A DNA stretch of 64,000 nucleotides, taken from positions 38,641,501 to 38,705,500 of the forward strand of contig JAEOAD010000015.1 of NCBI GenBank assembly GCA_036365145.1, given 5' to 3'. Under the pieces are notes generated by a model. It saw only the letters and a list, made by a program, of their open reading frames with translations. It did no database searches and was not told the origin of the DNA. Both the position numbers and the translations under genes were made by a program. Numbering within the stretch: position 1 is the stretch's first letter; the number at the start of each line of letters is the position of its first letter. The DNA is from Orientallactaga sibirica. Lineage: Eukaryota; Chordata; Mammalia; Rodentia; Dipodidae. This document shows, piece after piece, positions 24,300 to 35,234 of this stretch.

Positions 24300-25040
24300 T
24301 CTTCAGTATACCTCCCATGGCAAAAGTAACTTTCCCTCCAAGACCAATTGAGGCTGACAGCAACCATAATAAAAAGCAGTGTTCTATGGAAATACAAATC
24401 TATAGATGCAATTGGACCAGCACATCACATTCCTTTAACAAAATAATAGCAAGTTCTTCCCCACTGGGGCCTATGACCTCTCTGACTATAGGTTTTTCAT
24501 CAGACTTGCAATACCAGACATGAACTTCCTTCTGTGGCATGGGGCTTAAATACAATCAGAAAGTTGGCTACAGCCACAACAATATGTGCCACTATCCCAC
24601 CAGCAGGCACATCTTGCCTGACATCTTAGTACTTTTGTACACAGGGTTGATAACCAAGTGGAACTGTTGATAAGAATTCCTTCCCAGTAGCCTGTCTAGC
24701 ACTTTCCTGCACTATGAAAGCCAGAGTAGAGAGGGAGCATCTAGCTCATTCCCAGCCTGATTTATTCATGTCCTGTGATCAAAGAATGTCTTATTTTCGG
24801 CAATAGGGTCTTGCCAGATAAATCTGGAACACAATTTTAATAGTGGTAATAACTTTTTTACTGGTGGGGGCTCAGGGACCTTCCTAGGCAACAACTCTAA
24901 AGGAGGCAGCCCACCCCTGGCACTGGGACCTTAATTAAATAATCTTATAGCTCTGGGCATATCTTTCCTCACCCTTGTAGGATATCTTCCTTTAAGTTCC
25001 TTATCTTCAGTCTTTACTGTTCTTCCAGATCTGTAAAACA
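24300..25040 (-). mobile_element. LINE-1 3' UTR, minus strand
   Basis: Matches the rodent L1 (Lx-type) 3' UTR in reverse. It has CCTATGACCTCTCTGACTAT, GACATGAACTTCCTTCTGTG, CCAGCAGGCACATCTTGCCT, AGCACTTTCCTGCACTATGA and CGGCAATAGGGTCTTGCCAG. No open frame. Confidence 0.75.
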
Positions 25041-25597
25041 CTCCATGGTTAGCACAATACCATTTTCCAAAGGATGGGCAGGAGCTCTGAAAGCCCGCTG
25101 CCATCCATTCCAAGCAAGTGCCAGATGGCCTCAGGAAGTAGCAGACAAGGAGATACTAAAGAAAAGCATCAGCATGGTTCAATATAGCACGAAAAGGTGT
25201 CATTGTATTAACTGTTTCCTCAAAACAGCAATGTTGGGGACTGCATGAATAAGTAACACAATTTCATCTAGCCTCTTATAATCCACAGGAATTGCCCATG
25301 AGCTGTCCCACTTCCTTACCCTGCAACATTTCCACTGGGTCTTTGTGCATCTTCTCACCTCGCACCGCAGATGGGCTCAGAGGGGTTCATTTAAGCTGCT
25401 TGGCCCAGCCCAGGGTCAAGGGGAAATGAGACTGCTCTCCAGCCTGCTGCTGTGCTTGCCTTTCAGGGGAGTCCCCCAAGGCTGACAGGCTCCAAGGGGC
25501 CAGGGGCCCAGATTCCAGCTGCAGCCTTCGCTATAACCACTTCTTTAGCCACACCTGGCTTCTGAGAGCCCTAGGCTAGGTGAACAAGTTCCACCCC
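25041..25597. other. Unique DNA, no feature recognised
   Basis: Short GC-rich patch at 25430-25530. It has no coding frame with splice context and no recognised repeat. Confidence 0.45.
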
Positions 25598-25611
25598 CAG
25601 CATACCTTCTT

Positions 25612-25874
25612 TTAATAAAATAACTTTTATTGAAATTTTTCATACATGTACATAGCATATTTTGATCGTAAACCCCTCCCATTATTTTCTCTTTCCCCTT
25701 CTTCTCTCCCTCTTTTACTGAACCCCTCCTCCTTTCCAACTAGTCTTTCTTCTTATTTAATTTCTTTCCCCCCTCTTCCACCATCTATGATGAAATGTTA
25801 ATAGGCCCAATGTAGTGCAGGTCATTTGCAGGAATGACAGTTGCTGTGAAGTTGTGAATGCACTGGCCACTTCA
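25612..25874 (-). mobile_element. 5'-truncated LINE-1 3' end, minus strand, with target-site duplication
   Basis: A 263-bp insertion. CAGCATACCTTCTT (25598-25611) recurs with one change at 25875-25888. On the minus strand the insert ends in CATGTATGAAAAATTTCAAT AAAAG with an AATAAA signal, the layout of a rodent L1 3' end. A G-rich run lies before it (minus-strand reading). It was probably inserted by L1 machinery. Confidence 0.7.
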
Positions 25875-25890
25875 CAGCACACCTTCTTAT

Positions 25891-26297
25891 AGGAAAATAA
25901 ACATCCCTGGATTATTCCGGGGGCATAAATGCCTACTCCTGAGTCATGCTTAATCTTTCTCACCTGCACCGGTTTATCATTTTTACCTTCTCAGAAATGT
26001 TCTTCTGTCTTAAAGCTTTCCAAAAGCTCACAAACCCAGCTTTCCATGAGTTTTTTTCATTATAAACCCTAGCTTGACCTAAATCTTACCCCATTTGCCT
26101 TGAAGTAACCCAGGCAGACCCCTGTGTCTGCTTTGTCTTCCTCTCATCTCCTCTAGATTGCTTTACTACTTTACAAACCTGATTTACATGCTCGACCCAA
26201 CTTACATTTTGATCTAAGTTGCTCAGGTTAGCCAAACCTCTCCAACTTCAATAAAACCACTAAAGGTCCATGCTAGTCTCAAGACCCCTACTGAGTT
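25891..26297. other. Unique DNA, no feature recognised
   Basis: CT-rich, non-coding; nothing recognised. Confidence 0.45.
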
Positions 26298-26308
26298 AAC
26301 CTCTTTTT

Positions 26309-26508
26309 AATATATTTTATTTGTTTACTTTGAGGGGAGAGAGAGAGAAAGAGAGAGAGGATGTGCCAGGGTCTCTAGCCACTGCAGACGAACTTGATGC
26401 ATGTGCCACCTTGTATATCTAGCTTATGTGGGTACTGGGGAATTGAACCTGGGTCCTTAGACTTCATAGGCAAGCACCTTAACCCCTGGGCAATCACTCT
26501 ATCCCTTC
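26309..26508 (-). repeat. Dip-like SINE, minus strand, with target-site duplication
   Basis: AATATATTTTATTTGTTTAC tail complement, a GA tract, GATGCATGTGCCACCTTGTA, then CAATCACTCTATCCC at a decayed head. The flank AACCTCTTTTT occurs at 26298-26308 and 26509-26519. Confidence 0.9.
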
Positions 26509-26520
26509 AACCTCTTTTTT

Positions 26521-26934
26521 AACTCTCTTATGAACACAGTTCTATTTGGCCTGGTGAAGTGGGCATCAAACACAGCTTCTGTCATGCCTAGTTCCTTCAG
26601 AAATGCCTGTCCTTCCTCTATTGTCCTCCAATCCCTGATACTCATGGCAATCTTGGATGGTGACAACCAAGTGTCCCTGATGACTCATGAACCAGTCCAT
26701 CAGGGACTGATTTCATTCATACTGCCTCCGGTTAAGCAGCCTTCATCTTAAGGAGGGATGGGTAGTTCCATTGCTCAGTTTCTTTGCTTCCACAACACTC
26801 AAACAGATCCCATGTGCTCCCATGTCCCACAGCCTTACAGCCAAGCTATGATAGGCTCCTCTTCTACTAGCTTAAAAGTCTTTCCCAGCTCTGGCAGTTC
26901 AGGAGTAGAATACTCCCTGACTTTCATAGTCTCC
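26521..26934. other. Unique DNA with one short inverted repeat
   Basis: No gene seen. A perfect 10-bp inverted repeat (GTCCCTGATG and CATCAGGGAC, loop 15 bases) lies at 26673-26707. Confidence 0.5.
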
Positions 26935-27308
26935 TCTTGAAGTTACTCTCTGATTCCTCGGACAAACACCCAACCAAAAGCAGCTGATTGGAGGAAAGAG
27001 TTTTATTTATGGCTTATAGTTTCCAGGGGAAGCTTCATCATGACAGAAGAAGTTGGCTTATTTCATCAAACATCCACAGCAGAGAGAGAGAGACAGAGAG
27101 TGGGGGGAGGGAGAGAGAGAGAGATAATCCAATATCAGCAAGCATGAGCTAACTTGGAACCCTCAGGGCTAGACTCTACCCTAAGGTACACCCTGGTGAC
27201 ACACTTCCTCTAGCAGGGCTCCACCTCACAGGCCCTCAGCTGGAGACTAAATAGGGAACTCAATCTCAAAAACTTGAGGTGATGGAGACGTTACATTCAG
27301 AATCACCA
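26935..27308 (-). mobile_element. Solo-LTR-like rodent repeat, minus strand
   Basis: On the minus strand it opens TGGTGATTCTGAATGTAAC and passes a CT-rich patch. It then has TCATGATGAAGCTTCCCCTG and an AATAAA signal in CATAAATAAAACTCTTTCC, and ends with GTTGGGTGTTTGTC. The same layout occurs at 60918-61270 (minus) and 62658-63012 (plus). A broken ORF in the same orientation ends 47 bases upstream, the position an internal gene would hold if this were a 3' LTR. Confidence 0.6.
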
Positions 27309-27355
27309 CGTCTCCCGAACCAGACCATCTCTAAAGCTGCCATCTGTACACTGCA

Positions 27356-28125
27356 TCAGGGATTTTCCTCCCTCTCTAATAAAGGTTGGACCTGAGAGGT
27401 GTCTTCTATCACGTTTGCCATTTTCTCTTCACCTTCAACATCCAACTCTTCTCTTGGCCTGTAGGGTTTTGGATCCCAGGAAAGGTCCTTTAGCATAGGT
27501 CAAACTTGCACTCTACATTCTTTTTGGGCCCCCTGCCATCAGAAATGGCAAGTCACCGCTTTCATCTCATCTTTATCTTACCAAATCTACTGGCCAAATC
27601 AGAGGCTAATGCCAGGAATGCTAACTGCACCTGCTGTTCCCTTCGTAGCACTTCCCTTACATAAGCAAGTTCTTCCCAGGCAGCCAGCTCAGCCTCAGAT
27701 ACATGTCTTATTACATACTGTGGTGGCCATTCAGTCTTCACAGCAGCTTGTCAATACTCTTGCCCCTTCTGTACTACTTTTGTGGACTGCAGTATTTGCT
27801 CTAGACCCTCAACTCTTCTCAGGGTATTTCCATACTCATGATGGACCCACTCATAAACCAGGCATGCCACTCTATGTCATGGGACTCCCCCCATGGACAT
27901 TCCACTTTCATACGGATTAACCATAGTTCCGTGTCTTACTAGCAAGACCCATGCAACCACGACTATAGCAAGAAGGCACACTATCACATACCAGGGTGCT
28001 CCAACCTCAGACAGACCAGTCTCTGTTGCATATTTCAGCACGCATTATAGAGGCCATACCACCAACCACTTACTCTTTGACCTATCTTTGGTTCTGTCAG
28101 TCCCTTCATGTGCCATTTGTTGCAT
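27356..28125 (-). pseudogene. Decayed ORF: single-pass membrane protein with helical segment, unidentified
   Basis: One minus-strand frame stays protein-like for about 187 codons despite three internal stops (28047-28045, 27879-27877, 27753-27751). It opens with ATG at 28125; a pyrimidine tract and CAG acceptor-like site end at 28136. Residues 9-19 are charged and basic (TDRTKDRSKSK). Residues 45-63 are a clear membrane segment (WYVIVCLLAIVVVAWVLLV) followed by RHG. Residues about 100-180 are rich in Leu, Glu, Gln and Arg, like an amphipathic or coiled-coil stretch (AELAAWEELAYVREVLRREQ). After a stop at 27564-27562 the protein-like signal moves to another frame (27496-27356), giving a 46-residue acidic tail with WDPKPYRPREELD and ending LLEREENP before a stop. 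This is a dead copy. I do not recognise the family. It could be a host-gene pseudogene, or an internal gene of an old endogenous retroelement, since an LTR-like repeat lies 47 bases downstream in the same orientation. Confidence 0.55.
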
Positions 28126-30104
28126 GAAATTTTTCCTGAGGAGATTCAGACAGACATCTACTCACCCAAGACAGGACATGGGAAACAAACAAAACTAAGG
28201 ATCACACATAGTCAAAGTCAGGGAACCAATGAGTTCACTGGGGTTCTCACAGAGCATGGGTGAGAAGTTTCTTACAGGACAAGCATGACTTAGCTGCACC
28301 ACTGAAAAGCCATCCTCGGTCTATGTGACGACTCATGAAAGCTGCATTTCATGAGCATACTACTCTCCCCCAGCAAAGGTTTACCTCCTGGGTCTCATGA
28401 GACTCTCTCCACCCTCCTGGAGGCTTGTTTCAGTTCAGAGGAATTTGCCATACAAACAACCTCATGCCAACACCTTGCCAGTGCTTACTAAGCACAGATC
28501 CCATGCCAGGCATTACCTTAGAGCTAAGGGTCTGAGAAACAACCTGAGTCCCTGACTCTAAGAAGCTCACGTTAGAAAGGAGTTCTAAGGGGACCAGATG
28601 ACCAAACAAACCCATGACTTTGCAATCATGGGGGACTGAAGAGAGGAGGAAGTGCTGTGCTGGAAGTCTCATAGGGACAGACACATTAGTGTGGGACAGC
28701 CTTGTTGAGCCTCACAATCACCTTATGAAATAGTGGTTGATATTCCCATTAAGAAGGGGAAAGAGAGGTTGGCAAGCCTGGCCAATCTCACCCAGGAAGA
28801 TGTGATGGAAATAAGTCCAGCACTACTCCTGGTTTCCTGAGCACGTGAGCAGGATGGGGACCCTCATCCTGTGCTTAGTCTCTCTTGACTCTGAGCACAC
28901 TAGGACAGCAAATTCTTGACCCCACTTTCTCAGGAACAGCTTCCAAGGCAATCCCTCTGGCTCTCGCTTGAGCTTCTTGGGGCATTTCTGCCTCAGGCCA
29001 CTACAACGCATTCCCTCTGTCCCACCAGCTCAGCAGGGAAAGCTGTGAGATTTGTAGCCGGACCCTGCCCTCCTGACCCATAGCCCTATAAAATAGCAAG
29101 CAGGAAAGAAAGGGGGGACACAACTGAAAACCAAACACTGATGAAGATTAGAAGTGACTAGGGAGTCTCATGGATTTATGTTTCACGGAATGAGATGGCC
29201 AAGGAGGCCAGACAGAGAGCAATAGCCCTGACGCCTCTGTCTTGTGGATAATTTATCCCAGAAAGTAGAGACCTCTGTTTGCCACTCATACAGGCTGGGT
29301 GGTTCTCACTATCTGAGGGGACCCAGGCTGAGTCACCAGTGTTGTTTTCCTAGCCCAAACCCACATGTTTGATACTCTGTCCTTTCCACATCTAAGATCT
29401 TATTGGAGGCTCATCTTACATTCCCAGTGAGGCTGGCAGGATGGAAACCCTTATCCTCATTGGCCAGATGAAATATTGAAGCTGACAGAAAGTGACTCAT
29501 GCACAGTCACCCAGGGAATCAGGAGAATGAACCATTGTTGCCTGTTACAACTCCTAGGTACAGATTTTCTTTCTTCTCGTCCTCCTTCCTCAGCGCCTAA
29601 CCCACCCTCAAATTAACTTTTTCAAGCAGTGAATCAACTAAAGTAACCTCTATTGAGCAGTAATATTTACTAAGAACATTTCAAACACACGATGAATAAA
29701 ATAAAGGCAGAGGCTATAAAGAAATGAACTCTTCAAACAATTTCTCATTCCTGTTGGCAATGACAAAGACTGTGCTAACTCAAGGTCGCTGTCCAGTATA
29801 GTAATCCACAAGATCAAAAAATAGCAGAAAAGTTAAATAAAACCTTGGAAAGAAACTTGAGGTAAGGGTAATGCAAGGGTTAAGCACAAAAGAGAATGCC
29901 TATCTGCTAGATTCTTTGAAAGCAATTCCTGGGATACCTGGGAAGGCTCTTACCTCTGAGGAGGTCTCAGGTAGGAACGTGCTGTAAGGTAATAAGGTCA
30001 TACTAGATATTGATGCTGATTTTCAACTATATTATAGGCCTTAGATGTTATCTACCTACTACAGAGGCCAAGTCTCAGATTTTTAATGCACATATATGTG
30101 TGTC
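28126..30104. other. Unique and ancient-repeat DNA
   Basis: 28126-28440 is the 5' flank of the broken minus-strand ORF. 28460-28840 and 29370-29530 have L2/MIR-style wording (TGCCAGGCATTACCTTAGAG, CATGCACAGTCACCCAGGG). They are too decayed for firm borders. No gene seen. Confidence 0.45.
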
Positions 30105-30105
30105 C

Positions 30106-30145
<40 letters not shown>
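30105..30145. repeat. (GT)n(GA)n compound microsatellite
   Basis: GT dinucleotides pass into a GA run. It borders a minus-strand B4. Confidence 0.95.
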
Positions 30146-30194
30146 TGTATGCGTGATGTGTGTGCAGGTGGGAGCCAGAACACAATCTCACATG

Positions 30195-30412
30195 TTATCC
30201 TCAGAAACACCATCAATCTTCTTTGAGAGAGGATCTATCACTGATTGGCATAGAGCTCATCAATTAGGCTAGACTGAATGTGAGCAAGTCGCAGGGATTC
30301 TCTTTCCTCCACCTCCCCGGCACAGGGATTCCAGGCATAAGCCATCATGCCCTGTGTTTTATGTAGCCACTAAGGCAAGCACTTTCCTGCCTGAGCTATC
30401 TCCTCAGCCCCA
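30195..30412 (-). repeat. B4-type SINE, minus strand
   Basis: Reverse of a B4 (ID head fused to B1-like body): GAGAGAGGATCTATCACTGA, CATCAATTAGGCTAGACTG, CCCGGCACAGGGATTCCAGG, and CTGAGCTATCTCCTCAGCCC as the complement of the ID head. Confidence 0.85.
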
Positions 30413-31633
30413 AATCTTCAGTTCTTATATTAGGATAAAGGAGCTGAGGTTTGTGGATTTGATTAGCTGTATTTTTAATCTTAACTAGTTGTATACCTAG
30501 AGTTGGTTTCTTTGCCTCTCTAGACTTGTTTTCTAATCCACTAAATAGAAATAGAATTATCTATCTCAAACTTTGTATTGAAAAAATGTAAAGAGAATTT
30601 TACAATTTAACTACATTAGTTAATATTTCATGTGTGGCCCCAAGCTAATAGATAACACATCCCAAGGGCACTGGGAGACCACCATGTAAGGACTGCCAAC
30701 GTGGTGCCAAAAGCTGTTTTTGTGGTTCTTTACTGACCTCTCCCTCCCCCCCCCCACCTTTAGTATATAAAAGCAGTAGGAAAGGCCAAAACTCAGCAGA
30801 GATTAGACAGGGGGTTCCTGGAAACATCTGTAAGTATAATGCATATCCTTGTCCACTCCCTCTCTTAACTCAAGCCTGCAGAAAATGGTTATGAGATCTT
30901 TGGAGAGCCTGATGTTTTCTCGAAATTTTGTAGCTATGGTGGACTGGAATCTGACTCCCACTGGTGAACTTAGTGGTTATAGGGTAGCTGGCTAGCAGTT
31001 CTAACTGCAGAGTAAGAGGAGGTCGCAACACAGGGGACAACCCGTGCCCTCTGAGTTCATCAAGGCAGAGAGTGCAGAAATGTTTTTCCAAAGCCAGACC
31101 TGGAGCACACAAAGAGGAAGATGGCTCAAAAGTCATGGTAGGTTCTGTCAAGTGACCAAAGAGGCCTCAGCAGAAAGGCTGGTGGTGTTGGCAGATGCCT
31201 AACATCTGGGAAGGAGTCTGTGATATCCAGTAAGCATAGTAATGCATTTGTCTATAAAGGGAGATCACCTGCATAAGCAGGGCAGGGGTGCAATGCTACA
31301 AAACCATCCACCAGAAGAACAAGAAAGATTAAATGTCTTCCTGGCTCAGAGAGACCCTGGATCTGCAAAGTCCACACTGGTCAGTGAGAACTGCCCTGTC
31401 CTCCTTCCCATCCCCTAGTCCCTGACAATGGAATGACTTTTTTAAAATCTGCAATGATTGGAAAATATAGGAGAAGTAGATGCTCTGAGTAGAAAAAGAA
31501 GAAACAGATCTCATTTCTCTTGTAGGACACTGGCCAGTTCCAGGTCCCAATGGGTAATAAGGAAAAACACTGCTTTCAAATGAAGTTTGAAATTTATTAT
31601 TGCTTTTATTCATAATAGTATCCTTATTTTTTC
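30413..31633. other. Unique DNA with a promoter-like site
   Basis: No SINE or LINE recognised. Holds the TATA-plus-donor arrangement at 30764-30835 described separately. No open frame longer than about 133 codons, and none with protein-like composition. Confidence 0.45.
30764..30835 (+). promoter_or_regulatory. Possible TATA promoter followed by a short leader exon with splice donor
   Basis: TATATAAAAG at 30764-30773 would place initiation near 30795-30800. A perfect +1 to +6 splice donor, GTAAGT, begins at 30830. The exonic side, TCT, is weak. That leaves a leader exon of about 30-35 bases, a layout common in tissue-restricted genes. No downstream coding exon was found, so this may be chance, an LTR-derived start or a lncRNA start. 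Confidence 0.25.
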
Positions 31634-32149
31634 TGTGAATAACTCCCCAAAAAGTACATATTGAAACCTTAATTTCCACAACACAGAGTAAAAAGCACCA
31701 TATGATCATGGTGGGAACCTTAATTTCCAATGTGACAGTGTTGACAGTGGGGGCCTAATAAGAGGAGGTTAGGTCACGAGATTTCTACCTCATGAATGAA
31801 TTGATGTTTATTATAAAAGGGCCTTGCTGGGAGGTGTAGCTTAATGGTAGAGCACTTGCCTAGCATGCATTAGAGTCAATCCTCAGCACCATAAAAATTA
31901 ATTAATTGATTATACAACTATATAATTAATTAATTAATTAAAAGGGCTTGAGGCTGTGAGTTTGCTCTTGTGCCCTCTTTTTCCCTCTCTTTGCCTTTTT
32001 TCCATGGGAGGATGCACAAAGAAGCTTTTACCACATGACATCCCCTCAGTCTTTCATGGACTCTAGAGCTGTAAGAAATAAATTTTTGTTCCTTATAAAT
32101 TATGTAGTCTCAAGTATTCCATCACAGCAGCAAGAAACAGACTAAGACA
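31634..32149 (+). mobile_element. MaLR-type LTR, interrupted by an ID SINE
   Basis: Classic MaLR (MLT1/MST-like) LTR. It opens TGTGAATAACTCCCCAAAAA, then CATATTGAAACCTTAATTTC, GGGGCCTAATAAGAGGAGGT and TCATGAATGAATTGATG. After the ID element it continues with GAGCTGTAAGAAATAAATTT (an AATAAA signal) and ends CAGCAAGAAACAGACTAAGACA in full view. No paired LTR was found, so it is a solo copy. Confidence 0.88.
31827..31939 (+). repeat. ID SINE inside the MaLR LTR, with target-site duplication
   Basis: GGGAGGTGTAGCTTAATGGT, AGAGCACTTGCCTAGCATGC and TCAATCCTCAGCACC, then a tail of AATTAATT units. The flank AAAAGGGCCTTG (31815-31826) recurs as AAAAGGGCTTG at 31940-31950. Confidence 0.93.
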
Positions 32150-32504
32150 AGTAGCAATAGTAGGACCCAAGAGAAGATTTGGTGGTTATTGGGCAGAAAG
32201 AATGTTTTATGACATAAAATAAATTGGTAACTTTAGTAACCAAGAGAAAACAGAAGTGCTAAAGGACAAGTCCCAGTTTTTATTAAAGAGAACAAGAAGC
32301 AACCCAGCAGAATGACAGGTGGAAGTTATATCTTGATTTTGTCCCTATGCATATCTTGTATATTTAGTGTAACAGTTACATGAAATATCATAAGCCATCT
32401 TTCACACACAACTGGTTTGGAGGACATCCAATTTAGCTTCCATCATGTGACCAAGCCTGCTCGGTCAGTCAATGAGGTTCTCGAGAGGGAAAGTGAGGAT
32501 GAAA

Positions 32505-33000
32505 GAATGATCATTACTTTAGCGGAGGCTGAAGGAAGAAGGCAGAAGGCTAAAGGCTAAAAGCAGAAGGCTGAAGGCAGAAGGCTGAAAAGGGCACTTT
32601 ATTATTGAACACAAAAGTTTATATAGGAAAAAAACACAAACTTGCAACAGATCATCACCAGACATAAAGACATCAACCAACTTCTCTCTAGAACCCATGT
32701 ACTGAGTTATTTTTGCTCCAAGTACCAAGAATAGCTAGCTTTCAGACAGCTATATCCTTTTCAAAGATACATGTCTCAATCACTGTCTATGCTCTTTTCA
32801 GCTCAACGCCTGCAAAACCACAATCAAGGTCCCATGATTCAGATGCTTCATAGTCAAAGTACATGTACTTTCCATTTTGCTCTCCACAGTCATGTTGGTC
32901 TGGCTAACCAGCAGTGGGAAAAGCCAATCAGCTATGGTGTCTTTGAACATCTGATCTATGTTCCCATTCAAGAGCACAGGTAGAAAGAGATTTGATCTTA
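32505..33000 (-). mobile_element. Possible LTR, minus strand, with 14-bp tandem repeats
   Basis: On the minus strand, AATAAAGTGCCCTTTTCAGC looks like an LTR poly(A) signal and R region. It is followed by about five imperfect repeats of a CCTTCTGCCTTCAG-like 14-mer (32523-32592 on plus). The far border is uncertain and no partner LTR was seen. It could instead be an ordinary minisatellite beside an unrelated repeat. Confidence 0.3.
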
Positions 33001-35234
33001 ACTCTTGGCCAATACTATGAGAGGGCTGGAAAGCCCCTTAGCTGCATCAAAATGTGTGACAAAGGAAGTGAGAGGCAAAAGTTTCCCAAATCCACTACAG
33101 ACACAGCAATAAAAGCTGACTCTATTTGCCCCCTCTCCTCTCCTATTGTATTATCCTATTTAGCTTCCTCTTACAAATAGAAGACAGTAAACTCTAGTGT
33201 TAGCTTGGCTAATCTAGTGGCCCTACTATGTGGCAGGTCTCTTGTGTATGCTGTCTATAATTCTAACAATAATTGGCTTGAAATGAAAGATGAGATGAGA
33301 ACTTTGAGCCATGAGGTGAAGTGGCATAGCCATACACATATAACCATTATGGGGCAGCATTAGGATTCAAACCACTCAGTCTGATTCCAATGCCAATGGT
33401 ATTATCATGCTTCCATCTCTTCAAGAGCTGATGGAGCCTGGGGAGACATCCAGCTGTGTCCTCAGAGCCCTTCTCACAGTCCCATCTTTGTGGAAAAGTC
33501 TATGCTGACACACACACTCTCCAGTCATCCCAAAGCCAAGAGGACTGGCCTAGGCTTACATGTTACCAGCTCCTTCCAAGGAACAAAAAGTAATGTAACC
33601 GTTGAAGCCATAGTTCAAATAATTTTTTTAATTAGTTGGGAGACTCTATGGCCAGAAGAACTTTACTCTGTTCTCTGAAGTAGATATGAACTTGATTAAC
33701 CCCCTCCCACTGCTTTTGCAAGTTAAGAAGGTGTGTGTGTGAGAATGTGGCAAGCTCTCATTTCACTTGGCAGAACTCTTGATTGGGGTTTACAAGGAAA
33801 CATTTTAGAGTTTTCCTTCTGACGATAAACTTGGACTCCCTCATTCCTTGTTGAAATTCCAGTCTTTGCAGGAGGAAATAAAGGGGGGGGGGAGTAAGAT
33901 AAAGAAAGAAATAAATTAGGGGAAGAAAACAAGTGAAGAATAAATAATACTCTTAAGAAAAAGAGTAGCAAGAGTGGACAGAGGAGGTATGAGTTTGGTT
34001 GAGTGAGTTCTAGGTGGCTTTCTGAGCTTCGCTGATGGCCTGAGTTCTCCAGTTCTATTTCCCTGGGTGTGACACAGAAGAGAGAGTAACCCACTGCTCA
34101 CAGGATCTACTCAGACCTTCCGAGGGGACCAAGTGAGAATTTTTGAGGGGGCATCATCACTCAAACCATAGTATCTAATTAATTCTTCAGTGTCCCACAG
34201 AAAGAACCTGAGGCACGAGAAAGCATCTAAAAGCAAGCCAACAAACAACAGCCAGAACAACGTTGACATTAGCTGTGTCTTAGTCTGAAGATATTTTCCC
34301 AGTGGATATGTATGAAGTCCAAATGCCAAATAAGGGTTTGTAGAGAAGACCCTGGGACACAGAATGGGAAGGCTGGCCTAGCTGAAGGGTGGAGGGTGTT
34401 GAATTCAAGGAGGGTTTGAGCACGAGAGTGTAATGGTCAGGTTTACGTTCTCCTCTGCAGAGAAAATCAGCTGAAGCAAGAGACACTGAGGGAAGAGATC
34501 TGTGAGGCAGCAGGAAATAGTCCAGGTGAGAGAAGCAGAGGCCTCACATAAGAATGGGTAAAGAAAAGAGGAAATAGAACAATACTTCTGGCATTATGTG
34601 AGCCTTTTGCATTCATTGGAATGTGTAGATTGAACTCACAGTGTTTTAATCTTTTATACAATGAGGCAGATTTCCCTATGCCTAGAAACTAGCACGAGAA
34701 TTGTCAGAAGCAGCTTATAGACCTCACAACAGCTCTGCGAGGGGTACACTTTCCCTCCAGGTTACTGATGAGACAAGTGTGGTTCAGAGTAGGATATAAC
34801 TGCCCAAAGACACACAGCTTGACTGACAGATACAAGGCCAGACCCAAGTCTCCATTTGCTTCAAACTGAATATGGAGTAAGTCAATAATCACTTCTTAGA
34901 ACATGTGTGTTTTGCTTAGAACTTTAGGCACATGAATTCATTTCAGCTTCTCACTGACATTTCTTCATTTCCCATGAGGAAAATAAGATTCAGAGAGACT
35001 AAGAAAGTTGTACCTGAACCTGGCCACCTGACTACAACATATTTCAACAATTATAGATTTTCCTCCCAAATCAGGAGAAGCATATTGACAATACAACTTA
35101 AAATAAAGTAAATTTAGGAACCTCCTTTCTGTAGAACATGTACAAAGCTTAGATGATAAGCTGGCTCAAAAAACTTTTATATCTAGCTCCATCCATGTTC
35201 CTGTTAAGTATAATAAGTAAGACTCAGAAAGGCT
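33001..35234. other. Unique DNA with ancient L2/MIR traces
   Basis: 33220-33400, 34705-34870 and 34920-35040 carry the L2/MIR-style series 'fall in count, dividing line, accumulated tail' (e.g. CTGCCCAAAGACACACAGCT, GATGAGACAAGTGTGGTTCA). A G run lies at 33882-33891. No gene seen. Confidence 0.4.

Noticed and set aside
31827..31900. tRNA-Ala-like sequence
   Set aside because: ID SINE with A/T-rich tail and target duplication.
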